Shown here piece after piece: positions 41,939 to 51,222 of a stretch of 64,000 nucleotides of DNA (position 1 is its first letter; every line of letters begins with the position of its first letter). Below the pieces are notes generated by a model that had not been told where the DNA came from, searched no databases, and worked only from the letters and a program-made list of their open reading frames with translations. The position numbers and the translations under genes were made by a program. Location of the stretch: the NCBI GenBank assembly GCA_963718145.1, contig CAVQYJ010000020.1:186001-250000 (forward strand). Reading direction: 5' to 3'. Source of the stretch: UBA7672 sp963718145. Lineage in GTDB: Bacteria > Pseudomonadota > Alphaproteobacteria > Caulobacterales > Hyphomonadaceae.

Positions 41939-43772
41939 CCCTGCGGTGAACTGCATCTCCGCCAGCTTCGCATAGAGACCGCCTGCCTTCACGAGACTCT
42001 CGTGGTCGCCCTGTTCGACGACGCGGCCCTGGTCCATGACGATGATCTTTGCAGCGCGTCTTACCGTGGCGAGGCGGTGGGCGATGACCAGCGTCGTCCG
42101 GCCCTGGCTCGCCTGGTCGAGGGCTTTCTGCACGAGGCGTTCATTGGCGGCGTCGAGCGCGCTCGTGGCTTCATCGAGCAGCATCACCGGCGCTCCACGC
42201 ACGAGGGCGCGCGCAATGGCGATGCGCTGGCGCTCGCCGCCCGACAGCGCCCTGCCCTTGGCGCCGACTTCGGCTGCGAGGCCGCCGCGGGCTTCGAGGA
42301 AGGCGAAGGCCTCGGCCTTCTTGAGGGCGGCGCGGATCTCGTCGTCGCTGGCGCCGGAGCGGCCGAAGCGGACATTGCCGGCAGCGTCGCCCGAGAAGAT
42401 CGGCGCTTCCTGGGGCACGTAGGCGAAGCGGGCGCGCCATTCGGCCGGGTCGGTCTCGCGGGCGTCGACGCCATCGAGCAGGACATGGCCGGCCTGCGGA
42501 TCGAAGAAGCGCAGCAGCATGCGGAAGACGGTGGATTTGCCCGCGCCCGACGGCCCGACGAGGGCGACGAGTTCGCCGGGCCTCGCCTCGAAGGTCACGT
42601 CGTTGAGGGAGGGGCCTTGCGCGGCGGGGTAGGAGAAGGAGACGGCGTCGAGCTTCACATGACCGGCGATGGTGGCGGGCATGGGCTTCGGGTTGGGCGG
42701 GGCGGCGATGTCGGGCTTCTGGGCGAGGATTTCCATCGAGCGCTCCGCCGCGCCCGAGGCGCGCATGGCGTCGCCGAAGACCTCCGCCACGGTGGCGAAG
42801 CCGCCGACGCCGAACATGGCGAGCAGCACGAACTGGATGAAAGAGCCGACCGACATCTCGCCCGAGATGACGCTGTTGGCGCCGAGCCAGACGACGCCGG
42901 CGACGCCGCAGAACATCAGCGCGATGACAATGGCGGTCAGCAGCGCCCGCACGCGGATGCGGGCGAGCGCTGCCTGGAAGGCGGCTTCGACCGCGTTGCG
43001 GAAACGGCCTTCGCGCTCCTTCTCCATGCCATAGGCCTGGACGAGGTCGATGGCGTCGAGGGTTTCGGTCGCCTCGGATGCGGCGTCGGCGATGCGGTCC
43101 TGCGCGTTGACGGAGAGTTTCCGCACGCGCCGGCCGACCGCCATGATCGGAAGGATCAGGAGGGGCGTGCCGATGATGAGGAGGCCCGTCAGCTTCCAGC
43201 TTGCGAAGAACATGAGGACCAGGGCGCCCAGCGAGGTGACGATCGAGCGCACCGCCATCGAGAAGGCCGAGCCGAAGAAGGTCTCGATCAGCGTGATGTC
43301 GGCGGTGAGGCGGGACACGGCCTCGCCGGTGCGGAGCTGGGAGAAATAAGCCGGCGAAAGCGTCATCAGCCGGGCATAGACGTCGCCGCGCAGGTCGGCG
43401 GCGAGGCGCTCGCCAAACCGGGAAAAGAAGTAGAACCGGACTGCAGAAAAGACTGCGAGCAGAAGTGCGATCGCCATGATTGCAAGAAAGCCAGCGTTCA
43501 CTGCTGCCGGGTCGAGGCCCGCCGCTGCGCCAAAGCCGGTATCCCCCAGCCATCGCGCTGGAAACGTGATCGCGAGGTTGAGAATGGCCGCCAGGACCAG
43601 GAAGACGACCGCCAGGATCGCCGTCGTCTTCTGCCGCGCCACATACGGCATGAGACCCAGGAGCGGCTTCAGGGACTTCGACTTGGCGCGCTGCGGAGCG
43701 CCCTCGCCCCAGCGCTGGGAGCCGGCGGTGCGATCGAATTTGGCGGTTTCCTGAGCCGGCGCCGTCGCTCAT
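41936..43772 (-). CDS. ABC exporter, fused permease and ATPase (N-terminal frameshift)
   Basis: The main frame (from 43651 in) has six membrane segments in the first ~300 residues and an ATPase domain with Walker A GPSGAGKST, signature LSGGERQRIAIARAL, Walker B VMLLDEATSALD and the H-loop VIAHRL. The frame upstream of the first ATG (43651) still codes for family-like sequence (KSKSLKPLLGLM) but has no start before an in-frame TGA. An ATG at 43772 with AGGA seven bases upstream begins MSDGAGS in a neighbouring frame. Removing one base near 43757 joins it and gives about 611 residues. The transported substrate is unknown; lipid or drug export is usual for half-transporters of this type. Confidence 0.9.
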
Positions 43773-43902
43773 TCGGTGGTCCTAAACGGGTTCCAGCCTG
43801 TCGCCTTGCCAGCAAGGCGGGCTTCGGGTATGAGCCCCGCTCCCGAATTCAGCAAGGCCCGCGAGGGCCCCCAGCTACGAGCCGGCGCCGCCGGAGAAAA
43901 CC

Positions 43903-44127
43903 ATGAAGAAAGAAGGCCATCCCGATTATCACTTCGTCACCGTGGTGATGACGGACGGGACCAAATACCAGACCCGCTCGACCGCAGGCAAAGCGGGCCA
44001 CACGATCGCACTCGACATCGACCCGAAGACACACCCGGCCTGGACCGGCGGCGGCACGCAGATGCTCGACCGTGGCGGCCGCCTCTCGCGCTTCAAGGAC
44101 AAGTTCAAGGGCTTCATGAAGCCATAG
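43903..44127 (+). CDS. rpmE: 50S ribosomal protein L31
   Basis: The 74-residue protein matches L31 throughout: MKKEGHPDYHFVTVVMTDGT, RSTAGKAG, DIDPKTHPAWTGG and GGRLSRFK. It lacks the four zinc-binding cysteines and is therefore the zinc-independent kind. GGAG stands six bases before the ATG. A strong intrinsic terminator follows directly. Confidence 0.96.
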   Translation: MKKEGHPDYHFVTVVMTDGTKYQTRSTAGKAGHTIALDIDPKTHPAWTGGGTQMLDRGGRLSRFKDKFKGFMKP

Positions 44128-44153
44128 GCGGCTTCGAGCTGCGCAGGACACGG

Positions 44154-44182
44154 AAAGGCCCGCTGGAAACAGCGGGCCTTTT
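44154..44182 (+). terminator. rpmE: Intrinsic terminator of rpmE
   Basis: AAAGGCCCGCTG (44154-44165), loop GAAA, CAGCGGGCCTTTT (44170-44182). The stem has 11 or more pairs and ends in T residues, 27 bases after the rpmE stop. Confidence 0.9.
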
Positions 44183-44268
44183 GCTTGGCGCTCTGCCACG
44201 CCAAATTATCGATGGGTGGTTCCCGGGGACGCCAAGCGCATCGTGCTTGGCCAAAGAAGCCCGAGGAG

Positions 44269-44817
44269 CTAGTCCCGCCTCCACACTGCCAGCGGGTCGA
44301 ACGCGCCGCCTTCGGCGGCGGCGCGAAGGCGATCGATTTGGCGCATCACGGGGTTTTCGGCGGGCTGGGGCGTTTCCGAATAGAGCGTGGCGTCGAAGCG
44401 CCAGACGCGTTCATAGAGGGCGCGGCTGCGGTCGACGAGCGCCATAAGCGGACCCGGCATCACGGCCCGGTCACAGGGATGAGGCTCGCCGGGCTTGGCG
44501 ATGCGGTATTTCTCGTCGCCAGCCTCGTCCACGCCCATGTCCTTTTCACGCACGGCGCGCTGCACGACCAGCCACGAGGCGGCCTGCATCAGGCGGGTGG
44601 TGACTTCCATGCTTTCCGCGGCATAGACGAGCGCCAGTTCGCGATTGAGCTTGCGGCTGTCGGTGCGGCCGGGGCCATCCAGGTAGGTCGCGGCTTCCTC
44701 GACCAGCGACATGCCTTCCTTGAACAGGCGGTCGAACATCTCCGACGACGAGAATTCGATCACCCTGCGCTTCCAGTCATCCCGCGCGGGATCGGCAGAG
44801 TGGATAGCGTCGCGCAT
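44269..44817 (-). CDS. rcdA: Regulator of CtrA degradation RcdA (DUF1465)
   Basis: The protein has 182 residues with the family core MFDRLFKEGMSLVEEAATYLDG followed by LALVYAAESMEVTTRLMQAASWLVVQRAV. RcdA is a ClpXP adaptor component that helps deliver CtrA and other cell-cycle proteins for degradation at the pole in Caulobacter. The helical core is complete. The C-terminal tail is long and polar. Its presence with trcR nearby points to CtrA-type cell-cycle control. Confidence 0.88.
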   Translation of the reverse strand: MRDAIHSADPARDDWKRRVIEFSSSEMFDRLFKEGMSLVEEAATYLDGPGRTDSRKLNRELALVYAAESMEVTTRLMQAASWLVVQRAVREKDMGVDEAGDEKYRIAKPGEPHPCDRAVMPGPLMALVDRSRALYERVWRFDATLYSETPQPAENPVMRQIDRLRAAAEGGAFDPLAVWRRD

Positions 44818-44993
44818 CAGTCCCTCGAATTACACCCGCCCGGCGAAGCAGTCTCGGCCTGAGACCTTGCCCAAGCCTTAGCGGCGGCGGTTTGGTGTTC
44901 CCGCGCAGTATCAGGCAATTCCCGCGCCGGAGACTGAGCCCCTGCCGTTTGGCCGCATGAAGCCTTGGTCATTCACCCTGTTCTGGCCGTCCG

Positions 44994-45170
44994 CTAGCTC
45001 TTGAAGAAGGCCGCCTCGGCCGCCTTCCGGGTCGCTTCCTTCCTGGTGATCATCGCCTCGCAGGCCGTTATGTCCTGTTTCAGGCTCTCGATCCGCTCCT
45101 TCAGCTCCTGGATCGACATGTCGTCCAGATGCCGTTTCACGATCCTTACCGGCTCTTCGTCGAACGTCAT
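44994..45170 (-). CDS. DUF1192-like small coiled-coil protein
   Basis: The 58-residue protein starts at ATG 45170, with GAGG six bases upstream; a longer frame to 45239 adds non-family residues. It has the pattern MSIQELKERIESLKQDI followed by a helical CEAMITRKEATRKAAEAAFF, typical of DUF1192, found in many alphaproteobacteria. Function is unknown. It is divergent from the quinone oxidoreductase gene. Confidence 0.82.
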   Translation of the reverse strand: MTFDEEPVRIVKRHLDDMSIQELKERIESLKQDITACEAMITRKEATRKAAEAAFFKS

Positions 45171-45314
45171 GGCCGCCTCTCCTCGGTTTCTCCGTTCCAC
45201 CCCATCCTTCTCCCGTTCGCCGCCTCCTTCACCAGTCAAGGCTGGCTTGACCAGGCAAGGCTGGCGCGCCCAAGAGTCCGAAGCTCGACATGATTAAAGA
45301 CCGGGAAGCCCGAA

Positions 45315-46296
45315 ATGTCCAAACCGATGATGCAGGCGGTCAAATCCGTGGTGGGGCAGCCTTTGGTGCTGCACGAAATCCCCAAGCCGGAGGCAGGGCC
45401 GGGCCAGGTCCTGATCCGGGTTGGGGCGGCAGGCGTAAATCGCCCCGACCTGGTGCAGCGCGCCGGACGCTATCCTCCGCCTCCCGGCGCGCCGGAGACG
45501 CTGGGGCTGGAGGTGGCGGGTGTGGTGGAGGGCGTGGGTGCGGGGGTGAGCGCGTGGAAGGTGGGGGATGTGGTGTGCGCGCTGCTGCCGGGCGGCGGGT
45601 ATGCGGAGTATGCGGTGGCGCCGCAGGGCTCGGTGATGCCCGTGCCGCAGCCGCTGAGCGTGGTCGAGGCGGCGGGGCTGCCCGAGACGGTGCTGACGGT
45701 GTGGAACAACGTGTTCGAGATGGGGAGGCTGAAGCCAGGCGAGACGCTGCTGGTGCATGGCGGGGCGAGCGGGATCGGCACGACGGCGATCCAGATGGCG
45801 AGGGGGTTGGGCGCGAAGGTGTATGCGACAGCGGGGACGGACGACGAAGTGCAGGCTGTGCGAGAGCCTGGGGGCGGTGCGCGGCATCAACTACAAGACG
45901 GAAGACTTTGAGGCGGTGATGCGCGACGCCGGCGGGGTCGATGTGATCCTCGACATGGTTGGCAAGCCTTACTTTGACAAGAACCTGACGATCCTGAAGG
46001 ACCTGGGCCGGCTCTGCTACATCGCCTTCCTGCAGGGCTCGAAGATCGAAGGCGATCTCACGCGGCTGATGATGAAGCGGCTGACGGTGACTGGCTCGAC
46101 GCTGCGGATTCGAACCGAGGACTACAAGGCGATGCTGGCCAGAGGCGTCGTTGGGGCCGTCTGGCCGATGATCGCCGATGGCCGGTTCAAGCCCCTCATC
46201 AGCCACGTCTTTCCGCTGCGGGAGGCCGACAAGGCGCATGCCCAGATGGAGGCCAGCGACCACGCCGGCAAAATAATTCTGCAGGTCGCAGGCTAA
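45315..46296 (+). CDS. Zinc-free NAD(P)H quinone oxidoreductase, PIG3 type (frameshifted)
   Basis: Two frames give a product of about 326 residues. The first starts at ATG 45315 (GGAAG six bases upstream) and has GVNRPDLVQRAGRYPPPPGAP-like family sequence and the NADPH site VHGGASGIGTTAIQMA. The second continues SLGAVRGINYKTEDFEAVMRD to the end. The break is at 45854-45855: DDEVQ is followed by one extra G, and removing it restores VQLCESLGAV. Proteins of this group reduce quinones with NADPH and carry no catalytic zinc. The single-base change is most likely a read error. Confidence 0.9.
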
Positions 46297-46401
46297 TGCC
46301 CTGATTCCGGACGATTCGACGCCGTCACCAGAGGTTCACAACCCTGAATTCCTGAACTATATCAGCCCCGCTCAGGACTATTTCTCCGTAACAAGTTTCG
46401 G

Positions 46402-46430
46402 AAAGCCCGGCCCTAAGCGCCGGGTTTTTC
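46402..46430 (+). terminator. Intrinsic terminator before trcR
   Basis: CCCGGC (46406-46411) pairs with GCCGGG (46419-46424), flanked by AAA on the left and TTTTT on the right. It lies about 110 bases after the quinone oxidoreductase stop and 27 bases before the trcR start, so it either ends the upstream transcript or works as an attenuator in the trcR leader. Confidence 0.75.
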
Positions 46431-46456
46431 GTTTTCAGGACTGCAGAGGCGCCCCC

Positions 46457-47164
46457 ATGGCCAAGATCCTCATGCCGAAAGCGACGGCCGTCTGGCTGAT
46501 CGACAACACCACGCTCACTTTCGAGCAGATCGCGGACTTCTGCGAACTCCACCCGCTCGAGGTGAAGGGCATCGCTGATGGCGAGGTCGCAGAGAACATG
46601 CGCGGCGCCGATCCCGTGGCCTCGGGCGAACTCACCCGCGAGGAGATCGAGAAGGGCGAGAAGGACAAGACCTACCTCCTGAAGATGCCGCCGCTGAAGC
46701 ACGCCAACGTGCCGGAGCCCAAGAAGAAGGGCGCCCGCTTCACCCCGGTGTCGCGCCGCAAGGACCGGCCGGATGCGATCGCCTGGTTCCTGCGCCACCA
46801 TCCGGAGATCACCGACGCGCAGATCTCGCGCCTGATCGGGACCACCAAGTCGACCATTGAGAGCGTGCGCTCGCGACAGCACTGGAATGCGCCGAACCTC
46901 AAGCCGGTCGATCCGGTGACGCTGGGCCTTTGCAGCCAGATCGAACTTGACGAACTGGTCTCGAAAGCCGCCTCCAAGAAATCGCAGGCGCGCGACGAGA
47001 AGGAGGCCCGGTTCGCCGGCCCCACCCTGCGCAAGGTGGTGACTCCGCCGCCGGCCGCCGCGGCCACTGAAGACGCCTCGGCCGATGGCGAGGAAGCTCC
47101 ACGCCGAGAAGTCACGGCGGCGCAGGTCTTCGCCAATTTCGGCAAGAAACCGGCGGGCGAGTAG
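46457..47164 (+). CDS. trcR: Cell cycle transcriptional regulator TrcR (DUF1013)
   Basis: The protein has 235 residues and begins LMPKATAVWLIDNTTLTFEQIADFC, the conserved DUF1013 start. It continues with PVSRRKDRPDAIAWFLRHHPEI and a helix-turn-helix-like ISRLIGTTKSTIESVRSRQHW. The C-terminal ~60 residues are a low-complexity Ala/Glu/Lys tail. TrcR is an essential or cell-cycle-linked DNA-binding protein in alphaproteobacteria. The ATG at 46457 is short of a strong ribosome site (AGAGG eleven bases upstream). Confidence 0.88.
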   Translation: MAKILMPKATAVWLIDNTTLTFEQIADFCELHPLEVKGIADGEVAENMRGADPVASGELTREEIEKGEKDKTYLLKMPPLKHANVPEPKKKGARFTPVSRRKDRPDAIAWFLRHHPEITDAQISRLIGTTKSTIESVRSRQHWNAPNLKPVDPVTLGLCSQIELDELVSKAASKKSQARDEKEARFAGPTLRKVVTPPPAAAATEDASADGEEAPRREVTAAQVFANFGKKPAGE

Positions 47165-47166
47165 GT

Positions 47167-47535
47167 CTACTTCTCCGGATAGTTCGGTCCGTCATCCCCT
47201 GCCCGCAGCGCCCTTGGGCTCTGCGGGGGGATTCGTTGCGAGGGCGGGATCACGCTGCCGAAGCGCTCTTCGAGAGCGTCGAGCCGGTCGTAGGAGCGAT
47301 TGAGTACGGTGAGAATGTCGGCGAGCATCTTGAGGGCGAGCCAGGCCGCGAAGGGAAAGCCGATGCCGCCGGCGACCATCACCAGCGCACCGAGATAGTC
47401 GCCATGCGTGAGGAGCATCACGCCCTGTAGCGCCAGTCCCAAGGCGAGCGCCGCGAGAAATCCGCCGACGAGCGCCAGGGCCGAACGCAACAGGGCCGGC
47501 GCCAGCGGCTGTTCGTGATCCCAGAGTCCTCTCAC
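47167..47535 (-). CDS. Two-TM membrane protein of unknown function
   Basis: The protein has 122 residues with two hydrophobic segments (ALVGGFLAALALGLALQGVM and GALVMVAGGIGFPFAAWLAL), then a short helical segment (LTVLNRSYDRLDALEERFG) and a Pro-rich tail. It starts at GTG 47535 without a visible ribosome site, so the start is uncertain. The stop is two bases from the convergent trcR stop. I do not recognise a family. Confidence 0.6.
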   Translation of the reverse strand: MRGLWDHEQPLAPALLRSALALVGGFLAALALGLALQGVMLLTHGDYLGALVMVAGGIGFPFAAWLALKMLADILTVLNRSYDRLDALEERFGSVIPPSQRIPPQSPRALRAGDDGPNYPEK

Positions 47536-47785
47536 AGGAATGGTCCGCGCATCAGGTCCTCGTCATTGTCCAGGATCGAGGGCCCAAGACTGTGGGCTCA
47601 AGATTGGGGCTTCACGTTCACGGCGCCGAATCGCAATCGGGCAGGACCTTTGCGGCGCCCCTTGCCGAGGTCAACCGCTCAGCGGCAAACAGCGCGCGCC
47701 CTGAACAACGCACGCCTGCGCGCTTCGGCTGCGTGATCCGGCGGGATCGTGACAATGACTGGAGGGATGGGCGAGGAAAGCCGCC

Positions 47786-47953
47786 CTAACTGGTTCGCAG
47801 GCTCTGTATCTCGTCCTTGATGCGGAGCTTCTTGCGCTTGAGTTCGTGGATTCTGATGTCGTCGCCGGCAGGGTGTTTCTGTTCCGCCAGGATAGCCGCT
47901 TCGAGACGCTTGTGACGCTCACTCAACTCCCGAATGCGTGATTCCAGGTTCAT
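47786..47953 (-). CDS. YdcH/DUF465-type small protein
   Basis: A 55-residue frame runs from the ATG at 47953 (AAGGAG nine bases upstream) to TAG at 47786. The sequence has the DUF465 pattern: ESRIRELSERHKRLEAAI, then HELKRKKLRIKDEIQSL. These helical proteins are of unknown function. It is paired head to head with a second DUF465 gene at 48419. Confidence 0.85.
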   Translation of the reverse strand: MNLESRIRELSERHKRLEAAILAEQKHPAGDDIRIHELKRKKLRIKDEIQSLRTS

Positions 47954-48418
47954 GAAGTGTGTCTCCTTTATCAGGGGCTGCAGCCGCCTCGTCCGGAGGA
48001 GATCCAGACCGGTCGCAGCCCACCCCGACCGCGTGCGGAAGCCCGGCGATCCGCGACGGCCCCTGCGGAGAATTAGGGGACCGATGCGGCTCGCTGACCA
48101 GCCGCGACAGGAATTGAACTACGAAGAAATCCGCCTGTCACGCCTTGAAACCCGCGAAATATATCTACTCATGAAAAAAATGACAGATTCGGGTCACAGG
48201 CGCCTGAAGGACTCGCAGGAGCCGCTGCGGAAGGCGGTTTTGGCCCCCATAGACCCGGCCTTCGGCGCGCTTTCCGAGGTGGGCGCATTCTTGATATGCC
48301 AGCGCCGCTGCGGGGGCCGCTCCCGACCCCGGGGCGATTCCCGATTCTCTCGCGGCAATGCTTTGAATCGCAGCCGGATTCTGGCATCGGTCGACGGGGC
48401 TGCTGGCGGAGGGCATGG
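47954..48418. other. Intergenic region between two divergent YdcH-type genes
   Basis: These 465 bases contain open frames but none with family-like sequence or a proper ribosome site. One open frame on the plus strand (from 47934) includes RLETREIYLLMKKMTD but was not accepted. The stretch near 48155-48190 is locally AT-rich and may hold promoters. No RNA gene was recognised. Confidence 0.35.
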
Positions 48419-48637
48419 GTGAGCGAAGACGTCTTCGACCCCGGGGACATCGACAGGATGCTGGAGCGCCTCGAAGTGCTGCGCTCGCGCCACCGCGACC
48501 TCGACCTGGCGATCGAACGGCTCGACCTCGAAGGCGGCCAGGACTTCAAGGTGATGACGCTGAAGCGCGAGAAGCTGCGGCTCAAGGACCAGATTGCCTG
48601 GCTGTCCTCGAAGCTGACGCCGGACATCATCGCATAG
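48419..48637 (+). CDS. YdcH/DUF465-type small protein, second copy
   Basis: The 72-residue protein starts at GTG 48419, with GGAGG seven bases upstream. It has RLEVLRSRHRDLDLAIERL and VMTLKREKLRLKDQIAWL, the same helical hairpin pattern as the gene at 47786. A longer frame from 48296 adds non-family residues and is rejected. Function unknown. Confidence 0.85.
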   Translation: MSEDVFDPGDIDRMLERLEVLRSRHRDLDLAIERLDLEGGQDFKVMTLKREKLRLKDQIAWLSSKLTPDIIA

Positions 48638-48852
48638 CGCGCCGCGCCACGATCATCAGCGCCGAAGCTTGCTGGACTCGCCTCCGAGGCGAACACACGC
48701 GCGAGCGGCGCCTGCGGCGCATACGGTGCGTGGCGAGGCTGCATCGTTTCCAAACAATCGCGCCGGTGCGGATGGCTCCGGGCTCTCTCGGTCAAGACTC
48801 GACCGCACGGCTGGTGCAGGTTCCCGGCGCGAACAGGAAGAGGACAAGAAAG

Positions 48853-51078
48853 ATGAAGAGCATGGCGTCTCATCTCGGACCGAGAACCACCCGGTCGATC
48901 GCTGCGGGCCTGATGGCCGCGGTGTCGGCGGTCGCGATGTTCGCAGCGCCCGCCAGCGCGCAGACAGCGCCTGACACGCGCCTCGACGTCGTGATCATCA
49001 CCGCGAACCAGCGCGAAGAGAACCTGCAGGATGTGCCGGTCTCGGCCGCCTCCGTGCCGCAGGACACGCTCGACGCCATCTTCTCCAGCGGCGAGGATGT
49101 CCTCGCCCTCGCTACCCGCGTGCCCGGCGTCTACGCCGAAAGCTCCAACGGGCGCGTTGCGCCGCGCTTCTACATCCGCGGCCTTGGCAACACGGACTTC
49201 GACCTCGCGGCGTCGCAACCCGTCTCGGTGATCATGGACGACGTGGTGATGGAGAACGTCGTCCTCAAATCCATGCCGATCTTCGATCTCGACCGGGTCG
49301 AGGTTTATCGCGGGCCGCAGGGCACGCTGTTCGGCCGCAACACCACGGCTGGCATCATCCGCTTCACGTCGAAGAAGCCGGGCGACGAGCTCGACGCGAC
49401 GGCGTCGGCCTCCTGGGGATCCTACAACACCTTCACCGTGGACGCAGGGGTCGGCGGCCCGATCAATGACATGCTGAGCCTGCGCGGCTCGATGCTCTAC
49501 CAGCACCGCGACGACTGGATTGATAACACGCGCATTCCCGGCGAGGACGAGCTGGGCGGATTTGACGATTTCTCCGGCCGCCTGCAGGCGCTCCTGCGGC
49601 CATCGGACGACCTCGATATCCTGTTCAACATCCATGGCCGCGATCTCGACGGCACGTCCGCAGTGTTCCGCGCCAACGTGCTCGGGCCGGGCAACAACAA
49701 CCTCAACGCCAACTACGATCGCGATACGGTCAACTTCAACCAGGGCGCGACCAACCCGCAGTCCTACGAACAGTGGGGCGCGTCGGTGAACGTGGCCTGG
49801 AACCTCGGCGGCATGACGCTGACGTCGATCACCGCCGTCGAGAACGCCGACGGCTTCAGCCGCGGCGACATCGACGGCGGCACGGCGCAGGGCGTCGGCG
49901 TCGTCAATCCCGGCCCGGGCTTCATTCCGTTCGATTCGGATACGCAGGACTCGATCGACGACCTCGAGCAGATCACGCAGGAGGTCCGCCTTGCCGGCGA
50001 CACTGGCGGGCCGTTCAAGTGGCAGACAGGCGCGTACATCTTCAAGAGTGGATTCGACGTCACGACGGTCGGCCCGTTCGGCTTCCCGCCCTCGACAACC
50101 CTTGAGCACGAAAACGACGCGTGGGCGGTGTTCGGTCAGGCGAGCTATGATCTCACCGGCGACTTCACTGTCACTGCCGGCCTTCGCTACACCGACGACG
50201 AGAAGACGCTCACCGTCGACGCCAACCCGGCGCTGAACCGCGACATCGAGGACAACCATGTCAGCTGGGATCTCAGCGGCATGTGGAACATGACGGATGC
50301 GTTCAGCCTCTATGCACGCGTTGCCGACGGCTTCCGCGGACCAACCATTCAGGGCCGCGACATCGCCTTCTTCTCGCCGCCGTCGCTGGCGCAGTCGGAA
50401 ACCGTGATGTCCTACGAGATCGGCTGGAAGTCGACCGTCGGCGACACGCTTCGCTTCAACGGCGCGGTGTTCACCTATGAGGTCAGCGACATCCAGTTCA
50501 CCGCCGTGGGCGGCGCGGGCAACACCGTGCAGCTTCTCAACGCTGACAAGGGCGAGGCGGTCGGCGCCGAAATCGACGCCGAATGGGCGCCGCTCGACAA
50601 CCTCGTCTTCACCGGCGGGCTCGCCTATGCCGACACCGAGATCAACGACCCCGGCCTGTCGGTCGGCATCTGCGCGCAGTGCACGGTGACCGACCCGACA
50701 GTGGTTATCGGCGGGGCGACACGTGCGCTGGTCGATGGCAACCCCTTCCCCAACGCCCCGGAATTCACCGCCAACTTCACGGCGCGCTATTCCATGCCAT
50801 TCGGCAATGACGGCGAGGTCTTTGCCTTCACCGACTGGGCCTTCCAGGGCGACACCAACCTGTTCCTCTATGAGTCGGCAGAATTCCGCACCGAGAACCA
50901 GTTCGAGGGCGGCCTGAAGCTTGGCTACGCGCGGACGGACGGATCGTGGGAAGCGGCGATCTTCGCCCGCAACATCACGGACGAGGACAATGTGAAGGGC
51001 GCGATCGACTTCAACAACAACACGGCCTTCGTCAACGAGCCGCGTATCATCGGCGCCTCGCTGAAGGTCAGCTATTAG
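48853..51078 (+). CDS. TonB-dependent outer-membrane receptor
   Basis: The protein has 741 residues from ATG 48853. A signal peptide (SIAAGLMAAVSAVAMFAAPASA) precedes a TonB box-like LDVVIITA. The plug domain has NLQDVPVSAASVPQD, RFYIRGLGNTDFD and VEVYRGPQGTLFGRNTTAG. The beta barrel ends in the aromatic residue of SLKVSY. It should import a scarce substrate through the outer membrane with energy from TonB-ExbBD. Its substrate is unclear, since this SusC-independent alphaproteobacterial class takes up many carbohydrates, terpenoids and siderophores. An in-frame upstream extension to 48415 is rejected because it covers the DUF465 gene. A strong terminator follows. Confidence 0.93.
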   Translation: MKSMASHLGPRTTRSIAAGLMAAVSAVAMFAAPASAQTAPDTRLDVVIITANQREENLQDVPVSAASVPQDTLDAIFSSGEDVLALATRVPGVYAESSNGRVAPRFYIRGLGNTDFDLAASQPVSVIMDDVVMENVVLKSMPIFDLDRVEVYRGPQGTLFGRNTTAGIIRFTSKKPGDELDATASASWGSYNTFTVDAGVGGPINDMLSLRGSMLYQHRDDWIDNTRIPGEDELGGFDDFSGRLQALLRPSDDLDILFNIHGRDLDGTSAVFRANVLGPGNNNLNANYDRDTVNFNQGATNPQSYEQWGASVNVAWNLGGMTLTSITAVENADGFSRGDIDGGTAQGVGVVNPGPGFIPFDSDTQDSIDDLEQITQEVRLAGDTGGPFKWQTGAYIFKSGFDVTTVGPFGFPPSTTLEHENDAWAVFGQASYDLTGDFTVTAGLRYTDDEKTLTVDANPALNRDIEDNHVSWDLSGMWNMTDAFSLYARVADGFRGPTIQGRDIAFFSPPSLAQSETVMSYEIGWKSTVGDTLRFNGAVFTYEVSDIQFTAVGGAGNTVQLLNADKGEAVGAEIDAEWAPLDNLVFTGGLAYADTEINDPGLSVGICAQCTVTDPTVVIGGATRALVDGNPFPNAPEFTANFTARYSMPFGNDGEVFAFTDWAFQGDTNLFLYESAEFRTENQFEGGLKLGYARTDGSWEAAIFARNITDEDNVKGAIDFNNNTAFVNEPRIIGASLKVSY

Positions 51079-51100
51079 GAACCGCGGACGACGAGAGTGA

Positions 51101-51129
51101 AGGCCGGCGGGAAACCGCCGGCCTTTTTG
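51101..51129 (+). terminator. Intrinsic terminator of TonB receptor gene
   Basis: GGCCGGCGG (51102-51110), loop GAAA, CCGCCGGCC (51115-51123), then TTTTT. It starts 23 bases after the receptor stop. Confidence 0.9.
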
Positions 51130-51161
51130 TTTGGGCCGCAGCGGTGCGCTGCAGACAAACG

Positions 51162-51193
51162 AAAAGGCCCGGCAGCTTCATGCTGCCGGGCCT
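51162..51193 (-). terminator. Intrinsic terminator of the lipoprotein gene
   Basis: AGGCCCGGCAGC and GCTGCCGGGCCT form a 12-base perfect stem. Read on the minus strand, it is followed by TTTTC and ends the lipoprotein transcript 30 bases after its stop. With the terminator at 51101 it separates two convergent genes. Confidence 0.85.
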
Positions 51194-51222
51194 CTTGCTC
51201 AGGTCTTACCTGGATCAGCCGA

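Noticed and set aside
42002..43906. Long open frame (634 codons) on the plus strand opposite the ABC exporter
   Set aside because: It is antisense to a gene with complete ABC motifs; its sequence is Arg/Asp/Gly/His-rich with no family features, typical of a shadow frame in GC-rich DNA.
47934..48422. Open frame between the two YdcH-type genes
   Set aside because: It overlaps the start of one gene, lacks a ribosome site and has no family-like sequence beyond a short helical stretch.
48169..50259. Open frame of 696 codons opposite the TonB receptor
   Set aside because: Antisense to a receptor with plug and barrel motifs; no family sequence.
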